Origin: Tetrahymena elliotti 4EA
Lineage: Eukaryota; Ciliophora; Oligohymenophorea; Hymenostomatida; Tetrahymenidae
Direction: 5' to 3'
Assembly: GCA_000231825.2 (NCBI GenBank)
Contig: JH720336.1
Span: 686,101 to 750,100, forward strand
DNA length: 64,000 nucleotides
Below, one piece after another: positions 39,413 to 52,058 of this stretch. The first letter of the stretch is position 1. Every line of letters begins with the position of its first letter. Position numbers and translations under genes: made by a program. The notes beneath the pieces are model-generated. The model saw only the letters and a program-made list of their open reading frames with translations, was not told the DNA's origin and did not search any database.

Positions 39413-41140
39413 ACATCATATTTTACAATAATTTTTGTTACTTTATATTATATGAGTATAATTTGTAATTATTTATTTCTCTTTTAAATCAAATATTTTA
39501 TCAAAAATGTTGATCCAGAATTATTTATTTTTTTATATTGTCAAGTAAATGCTTCTTCATCTTTAAAGTTAATCCCTTTTATGAAATAATCTTTCGAATT
39601 TAATTTAACCACACAAATTAGTCAAAATAATATTGAATTAAAGCAGTTACAAGAATTTCCAAAGAATTTTCTGATAAATTTATTCTATTGTTTTTTAAAA
39701 CAAACAAACAAATATTTAAGTTTTGTTTTCAATAAAGACCTTTGTTGTTTCTTAAAAATAAAATTAATCATAAATTATTTAAAAAATTTAGAAAAAAAAT
39801 AAATAAATAAACACCAAAAACAGGGTGAGAAAAAAGTAAAACACAAAAAAGAAACTAACTAAAAAGAAAAATAATTCGTTATTATTCGTGTATGTAGCCT
39901 TGAAAAAGGCAGTACCTTAGGGTACTACATATATATATATATAAACTATTTAATATTTTTCTTATGCTTTAAAATAATTAATATAGAAAGCTTTGAGAAG
40001 TTATCTTTATGATAATAGAACTAATTTCTTTGATAATTATTTGTGAAAGATTTCATCTATTCGAAATTAAACAGTAAATTAAAAACTTTAATCAAAAATT
40101 TATTCTTTTCTTTTTATCATTATTTGGGTATCATAAATAAATATGAGTTAAGGATAAAAAATATTAAATAGGACTAAATTAAACATTTTTATAAGAAAAA
40201 AAATTATTTATCAGTAAATTAAATCATTTTTTACTTATATTGATGAAAAAATAAATAAATTATTTATTTAATACTTGAATACTATTGATAATTTTTGCAT
40301 TTTTTTAGACACTTGAATTACATATCCTTAATTTTAAGACTTTTATTACAAATTATATTTACCCTCATCTCCTTTCTTTTAGATAATTTAATTTTTAGAA
40401 ATGTAAGAATTTTTTCTTACTTTTCTAAAATTGAATCAAAAACAATAAAGATAAATACTAAAATATCATAATTTCATAATATAATACTTATTTCTTTAAT
40501 TTAAGAATCTTAATTATCTTGCCATGTTTTTATTTGAAGTATTATAAAAAATGTTTTTCATTAATTTTTTCTGAGTTTTTTTTTGAAAGAAATAATATTA
40601 TCTTATTAAATTTTGTAAAGAAGCTTAAAAAAGCCATAACATTTATTATCAGCAATATTTTTTGGCTAATTAAATAACAACAGTAATATTGTGCTAATTA
40701 TTTACAGAAATATTTATTTTAATACTAATATAATAAAAAATATAAATAGGCCATTAAATGAAATTTATCGAGAATTGTTTGAAAAAAAAATTCAATAATT
40801 ATTAGATTGCTGAATACAAAAGAGAGGAAATCTTTTTTGTATTTTCTTTTATACTTGAAATGAGGATAGAATTTGGTTTCATTTAATTATTAAATTTACA
40901 GCTCGAAATTAAGATTAATACAACTGATAGAAAAGTTAACTTTATCTTGTGTTTATTTATGTTTGAAACTGCTATAGAAGAAAATATAAATAAATAAACA
41001 AATATTTCACCTATTTTAACATAAGACATAGGAATTCTTAATTCAAGACTTCTATTTGATCTATCAACTATAATTAATTTTATAATAAATTAATTGAAGT
41101 AATTAATTAGTAGATATAAAAAGTTAAATAACCTTTAATT
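39413..41140. other. Intergenic region, 1.7 kb, with one folded element
   Basis: AT-rich spacer between two plus-strand genes. The only structured part is the hairpin and three-way junction at 39870-39934 (separate entry), about 460 nt past the upstream stop. No coding frame is supported. Confidence 0.6.
39870..39934. ncRNA. Candidate structured RNA: hairpin plus three-way junction
   Basis: Direct reading shows four stems in 65 nt. Hairpin H0: AATAAT (39870-39875) pairs with ATTATT (39881-39886). Stem P1: 39888-39895 pairs with 39927-39934, with TATGT/ACATA as Watson-Crick core and two G-T pairs outside. Stem P2: GCCTT (39897-39901) pairs with AAGGC (39906-39910) around a GAAA (GNRA) tetraloop. 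Stem P3: AGTACC (39911-39916) pairs with GGTACT (39921-39926) around TTAG. P1, P2 and P3 abut with only A39896 unpaired. The stems are GC-richer than all flanking DNA, and an (AT)n run follows. The hammerhead core is absent and I recognise no known RNA class. On the opposite strand the loops would read TTTC and CTAA, so the GNRA loop favours plus-strand transcription. It could instead act as DNA (cruciform). Confidence 0.4.
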
Positions 41141-43407
41141 ATGTAAACAAATACTATCTGGATTAAACTTAGTAAAGATATTTACAACTGTGGTGAGCCT
41201 ATCTAAGGTACAGTAAATGTCGTCTGCTTAGCTCCTGCTTTTGGATAACAGCTTTAGCTAAAAATTAAGGGTAAAGAATAGACCAAGTGGGTTGATTTAG
41301 TTCAAATCCATGAGAACCCTTAACAGTAATTATTTGTATATTTTGTGAATTTTTAATAATTTAAATAATATATAAACACATAGACCTTTAAATATCCCAC
41401 CCTAAGAAATAGAAAGAGTCGAAGATGTAAATCTTACAGATGATAGCAGTGACTCTGATGATGACTGTAAAAGTTATCCAAAGAAAAGATTTTAATATAT
41501 AAGAAGAAATAACAATCAACTCTTCTAAGTAAGAAGAGGAAAAGGTGATCATAAGATTACAGATCAAATTTAAACTTTAGGATAGCTTTAACCAGGATAA
41601 TATCAATTTCCATTCTAATTTAACTCTTAAAAGAGCTGGCCTGGATCTTTTTTGAATGAGTAATTAATATTTTGCCATTTTCTAGATTTCCGTTTTTTAT
41701 GCTTGTTTTTTTATTATCCAAAATTTTAGGTAATAAAAAGAAAGAGGAAGAATTAAATACACTCTAGAAGCAAAATATGCTAATGCTAAATCAAAAACAG
41801 AATTCTTTTTGCAAGAAACTAAAGTATCTGAATCAGATAAACATTCTGTTAATGCAAAGGTATCTTCTTGGTGCTGTATTGGTTAAGGTAATGTGTAAAT
41901 GGATGTTTCATTTGCAAAAGACTCTTTGTACATAGGAGAAGAGTAGACTGTAAATATTAAACTTGATTGTACAAACCTTAGTGTTAATATTAACTCTCTA
42001 AGTGTAGTACTTAATAATCATTTATTGTACAGATCTAATGATGGAAATACTCTTTCTAGAAGTCTCCCAGTTTACCACAAATCTCTACAAGGCTGTATAG
42101 CAAGAGGCGTCAAAGAATTTACTGAAAAATTCATAGTTGAATTCAAAGATAATAAATATAGTATCCGTCCAACTTGCCATGGAAAATTAATTAATTCTAC
42201 TTATATTCTTTCAGTAATTCTTTCTTTCTATATTTTTTTATGAAGTTGAATGTTTAAAATTTTAAATTTAGGTAGGAGCTGCTAATGATGCTACTTGTGA
42301 TTGCTGCAGTGATAGTGCAGTAGTAGGAAATGACACTCATATTTATTCCAAACCTCTTATTCCTGCTTCGTCGAATGTCTTTTCTCTCCCTAATTTTGTT
42401 CCAATAGTTTAGCCTGCAGTAAATATTGTAGTATAAAATTTTGTTGCTCAAGTAATTCCTGTAAGCAATTAAATGCCTTAACCTTAAATGAATAACTAAT
42501 TTTAGTAACCTCAATCCTAGTAATAACCTTTAATGTAGCCAGGTAAATAAATAAATTTATTCATTTTAAATTACATTAAAATATTTTCTTTTTATTAATA
42601 GTAATTACCCCTCAACAACCTGGGTCTAATTAAGCACCTTAATATCCACCATAGAACTAGGTACCAGTATATTCTACTTAAAACTAACCTGCACAATACC
42701 CTCCTTAAAACTAACCTGCACAATACCCTCCTTAAAACTAACCTGCACAATACCCTCCTTAAAACTAACCTGCACAATACCCTCCTTAAAATTAACCAGC
42801 ATAATACCCTCCTGCTAATCAAGCACCTATATAAACAGCTTAAATTTAAGTCTAGTAAGGTTAATAATAATATCCTCCCTAATAAAATGCTTAACCTTAA
42901 GTGTAATAATAATAAAAAGCAGGTTATGATCCAAACTAACCAGGGGCATTTGTTGGTATATAGTAGTAGCAACCCTAATAAAATGGCTCATAATATCCTC
43001 CCTAGTTTAACGCCCCATAACCTTAAGTTTAATAGTAATAAAAAGCAGGTTATGATCCAAATTAGCCTGGAGCTTTTGTTGGTCTATAGTAATAGTAGCC
43101 ATAATAAGGTTAACAATAACCTCCCTAATTTAATGCCCCTTAACCTTAAATTTAGTAATAACAAAAAGCAGGATATGATCCAAATCAACCAGGAGCTTTT
43201 GTTGGCTTTTAGCAATAACAACCTTAATAAAATGGCTAATAAAACCCTTCATAATTTAATGCTCCTTAACCTTAAGTATAACATCAACAATAAGCAGGTT
43301 ATAATCCAAATTAACCAGGAGCTTTTGTTGGCTTATAACAACAGTAACCAGGCTACTCTGCTTAGTAACCTGGTGCATTTGTTGGTTTCTAATAGTAAAA
43401 TCATTGA
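41141..43407 (+). CDS. Arrestin-fold protein with repetitive Gln/Pro tail
   Basis: Predicted alpha-arrestin-like adaptor for membrane cargo or receptors. Five exons (41141-41325, 41384-41659, 41730-42213, 42272-42542, 42602-43407) encode 673 residues. The N-arrestin sheet is visible (SKDIYNCGEPIQGTVNV near 10-26; PGQYQFPFQF...WPGSF near 135-151). The C-arrestin half follows (VSFAKDSLYIGEEQTVNIKLDC; IRPTCHGKLINSTYILSV). After about residue 405 the chain is Gln/Pro/Asn-rich: five copies of a 9-residue unit (QNQPAQYPP), then four copies of a longer unit of about 41 residues with core AGYDPNQPGAFVG. Tails of this type, with repeated QYPP, resemble the PPxY/Gln-Pro tails that recruit partners in other arrestin-domain proteins, though no exact PPxY is seen. 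Stop is TGA at 43405. Confidence 0.88.
42678..42812 (+). repeat. Tandem 27-nt coding repeat, five copies
   Basis: Five head-to-tail 27-nt units start at 42678, 42705, 42732, 42759 and 42786. The first four are identical base for base and the fifth differs at four positions. They encode the nonapeptide QNQPAQYPP in the arrestin tail. Identity at silent sites points to recent expansion by slippage or unequal exchange, so copy number may differ between strains. Confidence 0.95.
42900..43400 (+). repeat. Tandem coding repeat of 123-126 nt, four copies
   Basis: A second repeat class follows in the same exon. The marker AAAAAGCAGGTTATGATCC recurs at about 42914, 43040, 43163 and (as AATAAGCAGG) 43289, giving periods of 126, 123 and 126 nt. 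Each unit encodes KAGYDPNQPGAFVG followed by a Gln-rich spacer and QFNAPQPQ. The copies have diverged more than the 27-nt units, so they are older. Confidence 0.88.
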
Positions 43408-43911
43408 TTATAAGCAGACTATTATCCACAAAATATGAGGTGCATTGTTGGATTTTGATGATTAAGATAAACTTGTACCAAATAAAGTAAAAATAAAATT
43501 ATGTACAATTAATAATAAAAATAGCAAATAACTTTTTGATTAGGTATTTTATGTTGTATCTATTTGTTGTTTTTTTAATAAATCAATTAATTAATTAATT
43601 AGTTTATTCTTTTACTAAACATTACAATCATTTTGTCTTGAAAAATTCTAATCAGAAACATAAAAAATGAAATTCTTTTTTAAATTCTAATTGAAGGCAA
43701 AATATCTTTTTTTGAGGAAAAAATGATGGCATAATTTGAAGAATTTCTTTTTTTAGAAGAAATTTTTTTTGAAAGAATATTTCCAGATTTATTTGGTTTC
43801 TGAATATCAAAAATAGGAAAATTACTTAATTTATTAATTTATAAAATAATGATTAAATTAAAAAATAAATATCTAAATATCTTCACTTTTATAAATAAAT
43901 CATTTAGCAAA
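43408..43911. other. Intergenic region, 0.5 kb
   Basis: Short AT-rich spacer between two plus-strand genes. It contains the direct repeat AATTAATTAATTAATT near 43585 and nothing else notable. Confidence 0.5.
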
Positions 43912-44450
43912 ATGGCTGAACACAACACCGTTATTCATCTTAACTATAAGGAATTTGATGCCAAGTATGCCGAATTAAAGGGATAAGGCAAGACCTTTGC
44001 AGTTTTATTCACTGGTGACAATGTTCCTGGAACCACTGAGTCTTGGTGTGGAGATTGCGTTAGAGCTCACCCTGTTATTTAATCAACAGTCATTCCTAAA
44101 TGTGCTGAACTCAATATTCCTTTCTTAGAAGTATTAGTTGGTTTGAGAGAAGAGTAAACTAAATTAAGAACATCAAAAATTATATAATTTTATAAAATGT
44201 GCAATTTATTAATAACATTTAATATTAATATAGATGGAAGGCTCCTACTCATTTAATCAGAAACCACCCTGAACTTAAGTTAACTAATATTCCCACTTTA
44301 CTTCTCAACGAAAAGGTAAATAATAATTCTACTGCAAAACATACTTTCAATATTTAAACAAATAAATAAAAGGGTAAATTCACTAAGAAGTTAGTTGAAG
44401 GTTAAATTCTTAACAAGGGCCTTCTTGAAGACTTTTTTGATTTAGAATGA
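43912..44450 (+). CDS. TXNDC17: Thioredoxin domain-containing protein 17 (TRP14)
   Basis: Small cytosolic oxidoreductase that reduces selected disulfides, including protein persulfides and cystine in its animal homologue. Three exons (43912-44153, 44234-44315, 44373-44450) encode 133 residues; the animal protein has 123. The active site is W45-C46-G47-D48-C49, matching the WCPDC of TRP14 with Gly for Pro. The family features that set it apart from plain thioredoxin are present: an insertion before the active site (FTGDNVPGTTESWCGDC), then VRAHPVIQ, and cis-Pro in NIPTLL near residue 101. The first exon encodes the whole first half of the fold. Both introns are 50-80 nt. It converges on the cyclin gene 527 nt away. 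Confidence 0.95.
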
Positions 44451-44977
44451 AGATTTTAGATTTTTAGCAACTAAATAAATTATTAAGATATTTGCAATGC
44501 TTGTTTTTTATTCAGAAAATGTATCTTAAATCTAAAATAAAAGTACATCTTAATTTTCAATAAAAAAATTAGAATTTAAATAAATAAAATTTTTTACATT
44601 TCTTTACTCAATCATTTTTATTTAAGAGTTTTGAGTTAAAAATTTCTTAAAAACTTTGTTCTTTCTATGTAATTTTTAAGAAAAAAGAATGAACAAAAAA
44701 TCAAATAATTCTTTTTTGATGAAGTTTTGAGTGATTTTAAATCACTTAATATTTTAAAATAATGCAAGTTTGTTTGTTTGTTTGATGAGTAAAAGGTTTT
44801 CTAATTAAAAAATATTTAAGGATTAGTTTGGATGAAAGATAATGGAAAATAAATTATATTTACATTTTAATAAGTATAATATAAAATGATACTAAAGTAA
44901 GATTAATAAGTATAATTTATTCTAAATAATGAATAGTTGAAAATAAATTAATTTTTTTGTTAAAGTTTTTAGATTTT
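44451..44977. other. Convergent intergenic region
   Basis: About 530 nt of AT-rich DNA between two 3' ends. No other feature is visible. Confidence 0.5.
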
Positions 44978-47900
44978 TCAAGAGCAGTATCTTTTCCTCA
45001 TATAATCAATACCATTAGGGAAATATGTTTAAAATGATAAGTATTCTTCATAAGACATCTATTTATATAATAGGTTTTATGAGAAAAAATTTAAATGTTT
45101 GAAATAATTTTATTTACCTCATTATTTTTAGGATCAATAATTTATGCAGCTGGAGAAAGAGAGTAGTTATACTCAACATCAAAGAAAGAAGCCACATATT
45201 AGAGAGTAGAAAGTATATCAATTAGATTAAATTAGAAGTGCTAAGTCAAAAAAGAATTGAAGTATTCGTTGAAGTTATTTAAAGAATTAGCAAATAGGTA
45301 TTTTTCATTAAATCCGGAGTGAACTTATTTTTTAGTGAACTACTTGTAATAAATACCAAGTTACAAATACATAAGTGATGCTACGAGCATTCTACTTTCG
45401 AATCTCAAAACATTTGCATCTAATTACATCAAATCTAAAATCTAAGTCATTTATCTGAAAAGCATATAACTTTTCTATTCAGGAATTCTGTAAAGAATCA
45501 AATAGTTCTTGTTGGTGATCTTTTAATCTTAAACAAAATTAATTTGATATTTACTAGGTTTATCAAAGCTAGATTTTATAAATCTATCCCATATCTCAGT
45601 ATAGATGTTCAACCATGTAATCTAAGTAGGAGGGTTCAATTTCCAATCAAATGCCTTTTAAATAAATTTTTGAATATTTTCAAATTAAAATTAATTTCTA
45701 AAATTTAATAAAATTTAAATTATGAAATTTACTTTTAGCATAAGCAATTCATATTCAACAATTTATGCCACAGTGTATCCATCATCAGTGCATTTTGCAA
45801 ATTCGTTTATTGATGGTGGGTGAATTTCTTCAATTTTACAAGCCATATAGAGAGAAACAGCTCCAACTAGTTAAAGGTTAAGCTTGGTGACATGCTAAGA
45901 GCTAAGATATCTATCAACATAATTCAAAGATAGATATAAAGTTTCTCTTTTTAGCATAAGACCCATGCAGACATCAAACATCCAGTCAAAAAGAATACAT
46001 CTCATCATACAAGTAATTTCAGTTTGATTATCAAAGTAATCTGGATTTGGTAGATAATCTATTTCTTATTCTTTCATATCTTTTATTCTGTATTCAATAT
46101 TCTCACTTAAGATATTTTAATGCTAGAAATTCAATAGCTGTTATTCAATGCTTTCTCTCTACTCTTTGTTTTTTTGTCTTTCTTACTTTACATTAAGAAC
46201 TTATTTGCTGATTTATTAATTTTATAATGGATTAAATTGTTCAATACTGTCTTTTAAATTTTCTTCTGCAATTTCTAATTCATAATTTTTAACTGTGTCT
46301 TCCTTTTTGATATCTATTTCTTGAACTTGACTCATAGTATTACTTTATAGATTATTAGTGTTATTATTGTTTAGGCTAATACTTACTGTATTATTTTTTG
46401 TTTTATTTTGATTGCTGCTTAAAGTATTATTGTTGAATGAATCTTTGTTTTATGAATTATTTTGAGAGCTTTAAGTGTAAGTTTAAGATCCTTCAGTAGC
46501 ACTTTTGCAAATAGCACCAAGTTTGTTAATAAGATGATTACTTAAATTCTTTTTATGAGTTGGTTTAAATCCACAATTATTGCTGTTACCAGTTATATTA
46601 TTGCTGCTGCTTTAATTGTTATTATTGGAACTTATATTTTAAACACCGTAGTTATTTAAAGCCTATGATTAAACATATGGAGCTGAGGTGTTATACTCTT
46701 CAATAGATTAAATATTTGTTATTCCTATCTTGGAATTTATTTATGAGGTTTAATGTTAAGAAGAAAGATAATTTTGGATTTAAATATTACTTTGTATCTT
46801 TTCTTTATTTTCTGATAAGGTTTAAGTAAAAGATGAAGAGTTTTAATGAATATTATTAGAAGTATTGCTATTGTATGTTCCTGGGTTTATATTGTTACTT
46901 GACATGTTGTTACTCTTGCACGATAGAAGATTCTTGAATTGAGAATTGTCTCCATATCTGTTGGTTAGAATACCAGACAAATTTTCATTACACACAAGTG
47001 GAGAATCTTGGCTAAAATTAGAGAATTGAGTTGTTTCAGATTTTATAGCTGTAGAAAGTAAATTTTTATTATTATTTTAATTGACAGCACTGTTTTGTGT
47101 TGTGTTGTTATTATTGCTACAGCATTATCCAGACTATTATCCAATCTAGCTAATATTATTTACTCCAGTTTAATTATTTTGAGAATAAGGATACTCAGCT
47201 TTATTATTTAGATTGCTATAATAATTATTGTTTATATTATTGTTATTCATACTATTGTTTGAATTAGCACTCAATAAACCAACTTAATTTGGAAATTACA
47301 CTTGAGAATTAGGAACACTGGGAGAAACAGTGAAATTGCTTAAGGTTTCATTTGTTTTTTATAAATGAAGATTTTATGTACTGTTAACTGAAGATACTGA
47401 TGCTATTGCAGGAGTAGGCTTATTTGTATTGTTACTACTGCTGTTGGTGTTATTGATGATCCCATAAGAATTGGCTTGATTTAATGCAGCAATAGGGTTA
47501 GCTTTTAGGTGTGATTTGCTAGAATTTTAAGATAGACTTTATGTTTAGATTTAATTCTAATTCTAAATCTATGTTTGAATTTATGTAAATTTTTATATTT
47601 TCTCTTATATTTTTTTTGAAATAGGAGCTTAGTTTTAATAAATTTATTCTACAACATGAGGATTTATAGAATTATTTTAAATTTTTTACTACTGTTAAAC
47701 CTTTAAGTGTGATTAAACATTAATCTTATTTTAGTTATTTGTGTTTTCATTTTTTTTTTAAGCTACTTGATTTTAAAGAATAAACTAAGTGTTATTTGAG
47801 TTGTTAAGGCGTTCTGATTAAAATCCAGGTTTTTCTTCTTATTAAATAATGTTTGTATTTAAAATTTATTGCTTATGTTGATGAGAAGAGAAATAATTTG

Positions 47901-49915
47901 CAGCATTTTTTATTGCACTCTTTGTTGAAGTAGTCTTGCTCAATAATTCCTTTAAAGCTTCTTAATCAGTTAAAGCCAAATTTGAAGCTGAGTTGATTTC
48001 TAATTGATTGTTCCTTTGGTAAGCATATTACTGCTAGTTGTTGTTTGTGCTATTTTATATTTTTTATTAATTTAAAAAGTAATTTTTTTGTAAATCATTT
48101 TATTATAAATGTAGTAACATAGAGTTTAGAGTCGATTGTGTGCTTTATTATTATTATGCTTATTGTTATTGTTTTAAAATATTAGCTGATGTTCCTTTTG
48201 GAAGTGTTCCAAAGGAAGAAAAATTAGATGTTGAGCTAATATTGTTATTGTTACTGAGAAATGAATATGAGTTAAGTGTGTTACTATTAAAGTGTTATTA
48301 TTATGTATTAAATTTATTTTTTTCTTATAATAAATGTAAATTAGCATTATTTGTATTATTTTCAATATTATTTTAGTTGTAGTTATTAATATTATAAGCT
48401 TATGATTATTAAATGTTAATACTTTTATGATTTATATGGTTTGTAATATGCTATTGCTAGGAGTATATTTTAGGTCTTTCTTGTATTGGTTATTAGTTGG
48501 CACTATTGATGTTATTTTCAATATTGCTGACTTAGTTATAACTATTTACATTTTAAGAATGAGATTAATGATTACTTACATTTTTTTAATTGTTTTGATA
48601 GGTATAATTATTAATCATTACTTATTGCTATGGAAGTATTTTACTTTATATTTAATTAACAGTGTTTTATTGATTCTAAATAATATTTTATTTTTCTTTT
48701 AAGATATCTTCATACTGATTAATTGGTTAGTCCTTTAAGTCAGATTAATCCTAGCGGTTATTTTAGATTTTAATCTACTCATTTCCTCTTTATCTTACAT
48801 TCACTGAAGAACTCTCATTGCGTCTAGCACTAGCTATCACAAGTTATTGATTTGAGTTTCCGCTTCCATGGTTTTACATTAATTAATTACTTTTAGTCTA
48901 AAAACTATTCGTTTAGGCATTATTTAACTACTAAGATATTTGATTTTGAGCTTGTAGATTTCCATTTTGTTACACACTGGAAATAGATTGGTTCTTACTA
49001 CTATTTGCTTGAATTTATAAGATTTTATAATTTATGTAATCCTTAGCTGAGTTTTTATTATGCGAGTTAAGGGTGGCAGAACTAAATTATTACTATGACT
49101 ATTAAAATTAATTTTTTGTATTTTAAGTAGAAAATGTAGAAGAAGGAACATTCTGTTGACTTAACTAACTCTTTAAAATATGATTGCTATTAGCGTTGGT
49201 GCTTGAATTAACTAAATTAAGATTTTATAGATTGTTTAAATTAATGCTTTATTTATTCTTCTTTGGATTTTAAATGCCTCCTTACTGGTTTGAGCTGATC
49301 GCCTACTAATATGAAGTCTTTTTTTTATGATATGTATAATTTCTATCATCGCTTAGTATTTCTTATTATAAAGGTTGATCTTTATTCTAAATTTAAAATT
49401 AAAAATAGCTTTAATATAAATTTTTTCTAGCTTTTAATAGCTTATTTTCTAACATTAAAAATTATTTTAACTGCCAATTTTAAAATATTACTCTTAAATG
49501 TATAAATTTCATATTAAACAATTTATTGCAGATTTCAAAACCAAAACTTTTTCAAATTCAACTTTTAAAATATTCAAGAGATTTTTTTACTTCGGCATTC
49601 AGTGTTAAAATAATATTGCAAAAATGTCGTTGCTTATTTAAATGCAGAGATATTGACATGTCAGATTAAGCAAAATTAATGAATAAATTTTACCTATATA
49701 GAAATAGAAAACTTCTAAGGTCTTGTAATACTTGATATAGAGGGTTTTCGTTAATTACTTTGCTATATAGGTTGAGTTTATAGAGGCTATTATAATTATT
49801 ATTATTATTGGAAAGTCTATTAATAATTGTAACAATTAGATGCTGAATTTCCAACTGGGATTTTAATTTCTTTATTTTAGCTCCCTTTTGCTGAAGATGC
49901 TATACTAGAAAACAT
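44978..49915 (-). CDS. Giant cyclin with Asn/Gln-rich N-terminus
   Basis: Cyclin subunit of a CDK. Four exons (49915-49694, 49386-45733, 45654-45118, 45058-44978) encode 1,497 residues. The cyclin box starts near 1185: MMRCILFDWMFDV, TLYLSLNYVDRYLS, KLNLQLVGAVSLYMACKIEE, HPPSINEF and VAQIVEYELLMLKAFDWKLNPPT. This carries the conserved Arg and Lys/Glu pair that contact the kinase and is nearest A/B/E-type cyclins. A helical second fold (about 1293-1440) follows. The first 1,170 residues are almost pure low complexity (Asn, Gln, Ser), with a few denser islands such as ALTDQEALKELL and DWSN-free Lys stretches. Most cyclins are 300-700 residues. The start at 49915 opens a Gln-rich exon in the same style. 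No destruction box could be assigned confidently in the low-complexity part. Confidence 0.9.
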
Positions 49916-52058
49916 TGCGTGATGGGATGTTTGATACTCTCTTTTTATACTTGCCAATTATATATATATATTCTTATATCTATCTTTAAATAATTATCAA
50001 AAAAGAGTGTTGTTTTTAATAATTTTATTTTGCTTCTTTGTTTATTTATATTAGTAAATTATTAATAAATAAATACATTGAATAATCAATATCTTTTTCG
50101 CACCAAAATATTAATTTATTGATAAATAATACTTGCTGTATTTTTTTTAATAATCTTTTTGCATTCATTTTAACATCAAATCAATGAGAGTGCTTGCTGC
50201 TTATTAACGCAATCAAAATATAAATCTTCAATAAAGCAACTCAAATTTAATTTGAACTTTTTTTGAATTTGATTTTTTTTCTTTTTCATATTCATAATTC
50301 CCTCCTTTTTGCTTTTCATGTATTTTAATCACTCACTCTCTACTACCAATTACTTTTTGTTTATTTTCAGTATTAAAAAAGTATCGAACACTGCTCTCAT
50401 TTTGATAATTATTATGTTATTATATTTTCTTATTTTAAACATATCCACAAATTTATTATCATCATTAAAATTCTATTTATCTATTTATACATCTTCAAAT
50501 AAATTTGAATTCAAAAATTCTAAGCAATTGCCGCTCAACTCATTAATAATTTTTAATACAATTTTACTAAATTATTGGCATTTAATTTTTTTAATTTATT
50601 TTCACAATTAAAAAAATTTTTTTATGAGAAATAATTTTATCTTCTTCATTTTTGGCAAAGCATATTTATTTTTTTTATTTTATAATTAAATATATTTACA
50701 TAAAGAAGTTAACAAACTTACTCAAAATGTCTAGAGAAAAAACTTAATTTGATTTTACTGTTTTTTAAATAGATATTTGAGAAAAGAAATTATTTTTAAT
50801 TATTATTGAATAATTTAATCAAACTGATTTTATAACTTGGGTTAATTATTTCTTTTAAAATTAAAGATAGGTTCTGATCAAAAGTTATAAGAAAAACTAA
50901 AATTAATTATTTTTATTATCTTAAAACTCTAGAATAAAGAGGTCACTAAAAATATTTTTAATGGTCCATTTAATAACTTTGATTTATATAAAAAGTGAAT
51001 TTAAGATTTTTTTTAATTTCTAACAAAAATAACATTTCCAGTAATAAATAAGATTAAAGCATAAACATCAATATAGATTCTTAATTAAGTCGTTTTAAAT
51101 ATATTTTGTACAAATTTTTCAAGATTATATCACAAATTTCAAAATTAAAGAATAATAAACTCTAAAATAATATCAAAAACAATATAAAAAATTAATTTTT
51201 AGAATCAAAAGTTTTTTAATGCTTTGTACTTGATTTATAAAATAAAATATTTTTATTGATAATTTAGCAAAAATTAATTACTAAGAGCTAAAATTATTTA
51301 ACAAATTAAAATATTAAAGATAACCTTTTAAGATAAAAAGCAACCTACTTAAAATATGAAAAACTAAAGGACGAAAATCAAGAATAAATTTAGTAAAATA
51401 ATTTAAATTATTTATTTTGTATTGTAATCTTATGAGTATTGAAGATAAAAAGGATTACTTATTAATTATTGTGTTAAGAAAATTTGTTGCTGCTTTTGGT
51501 ACTCAGAATCAACTAACACTCTAAACCAGTTGATATAAAAAATTAATTTATCTAATCAATAAATTAATCTATCAAATAAAAGTTGATTATTTTTAGAAAG
51601 AAATTAATCTTCTGTTTTGATTGTTTAAATAAAAAATCTAAAATCCTTGTAAAAATAATTTCAGTTAACTTTTATTAAATAGAAGAACTCCTAAATTAGC
51701 AGGAAAAGAGTTAAGAAACATAATCTTTATGTAGAATCTAACTTAGTTGATTTCCATAATAGTTAGTTCAGCTTAAAGTGAATTAATTATTTATTTGTAT
51801 GTCATTCAAAACTAATTTAAGGAGATAGATAAATTGATAGGTAAAAACTTATAAAGGAATAAAAAAAAATTATTGGTATTTAATAATAATTTGCTGAACT
51901 AATAAATAGAAAAAATACAAGAAAATTATCTTGCATCCAAAATTCTACATATTGTTAAGGAAGAATAAATACATTTAAAAAGCACTTAGTTAGACTATTA
52001 GAAGAACAAAAAATTCAGGATTTTGCTTTTAAATTAAAAATAATACAAAATTACATTA
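49916..52058. other. Divergent intergenic region, 2.1 kb
   Basis: AT-rich DNA between divergent genes, holding both promoters. It contains a TATATATATATA run near 49960. A 100-codon frame at 50309-50611 is T-biased, has no domain and is not supported as a gene. Confidence 0.55.

Noticed and set aside
39870..39945. tRNA or hammerhead ribozyme at the folded element
   Set aside because: No acceptor/anticodon/T-loop layout and no TTC-type loop; the hammerhead core CTGATGA is absent on both strands.
42595..43438. Long open frames on the minus strand (42595-42972) and in another plus frame (42887-43438) over the arrestin tail
   Set aside because: They are shadows of the tandem coding repeats. The frame continuing the arrestin domain in phase is the one with QNQPAQYPP and NQPGAFVG.
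48140..48702. Plus-strand frames with hydrophobic translation
   Set aside because: Antisense to Asn/Gln codons of the cyclin N-terminal exon; AAT/CAA runs read as Ile/Leu/Tyr on the other strand.
50309..50611. 100-codon plus frame in the intergenic region
   Set aside because: T-biased composition gives Leu/Ile/Phe/Ser by chance; no signal peptide pattern, no domain, no intron junctions. A real small gene cannot be fully excluded.
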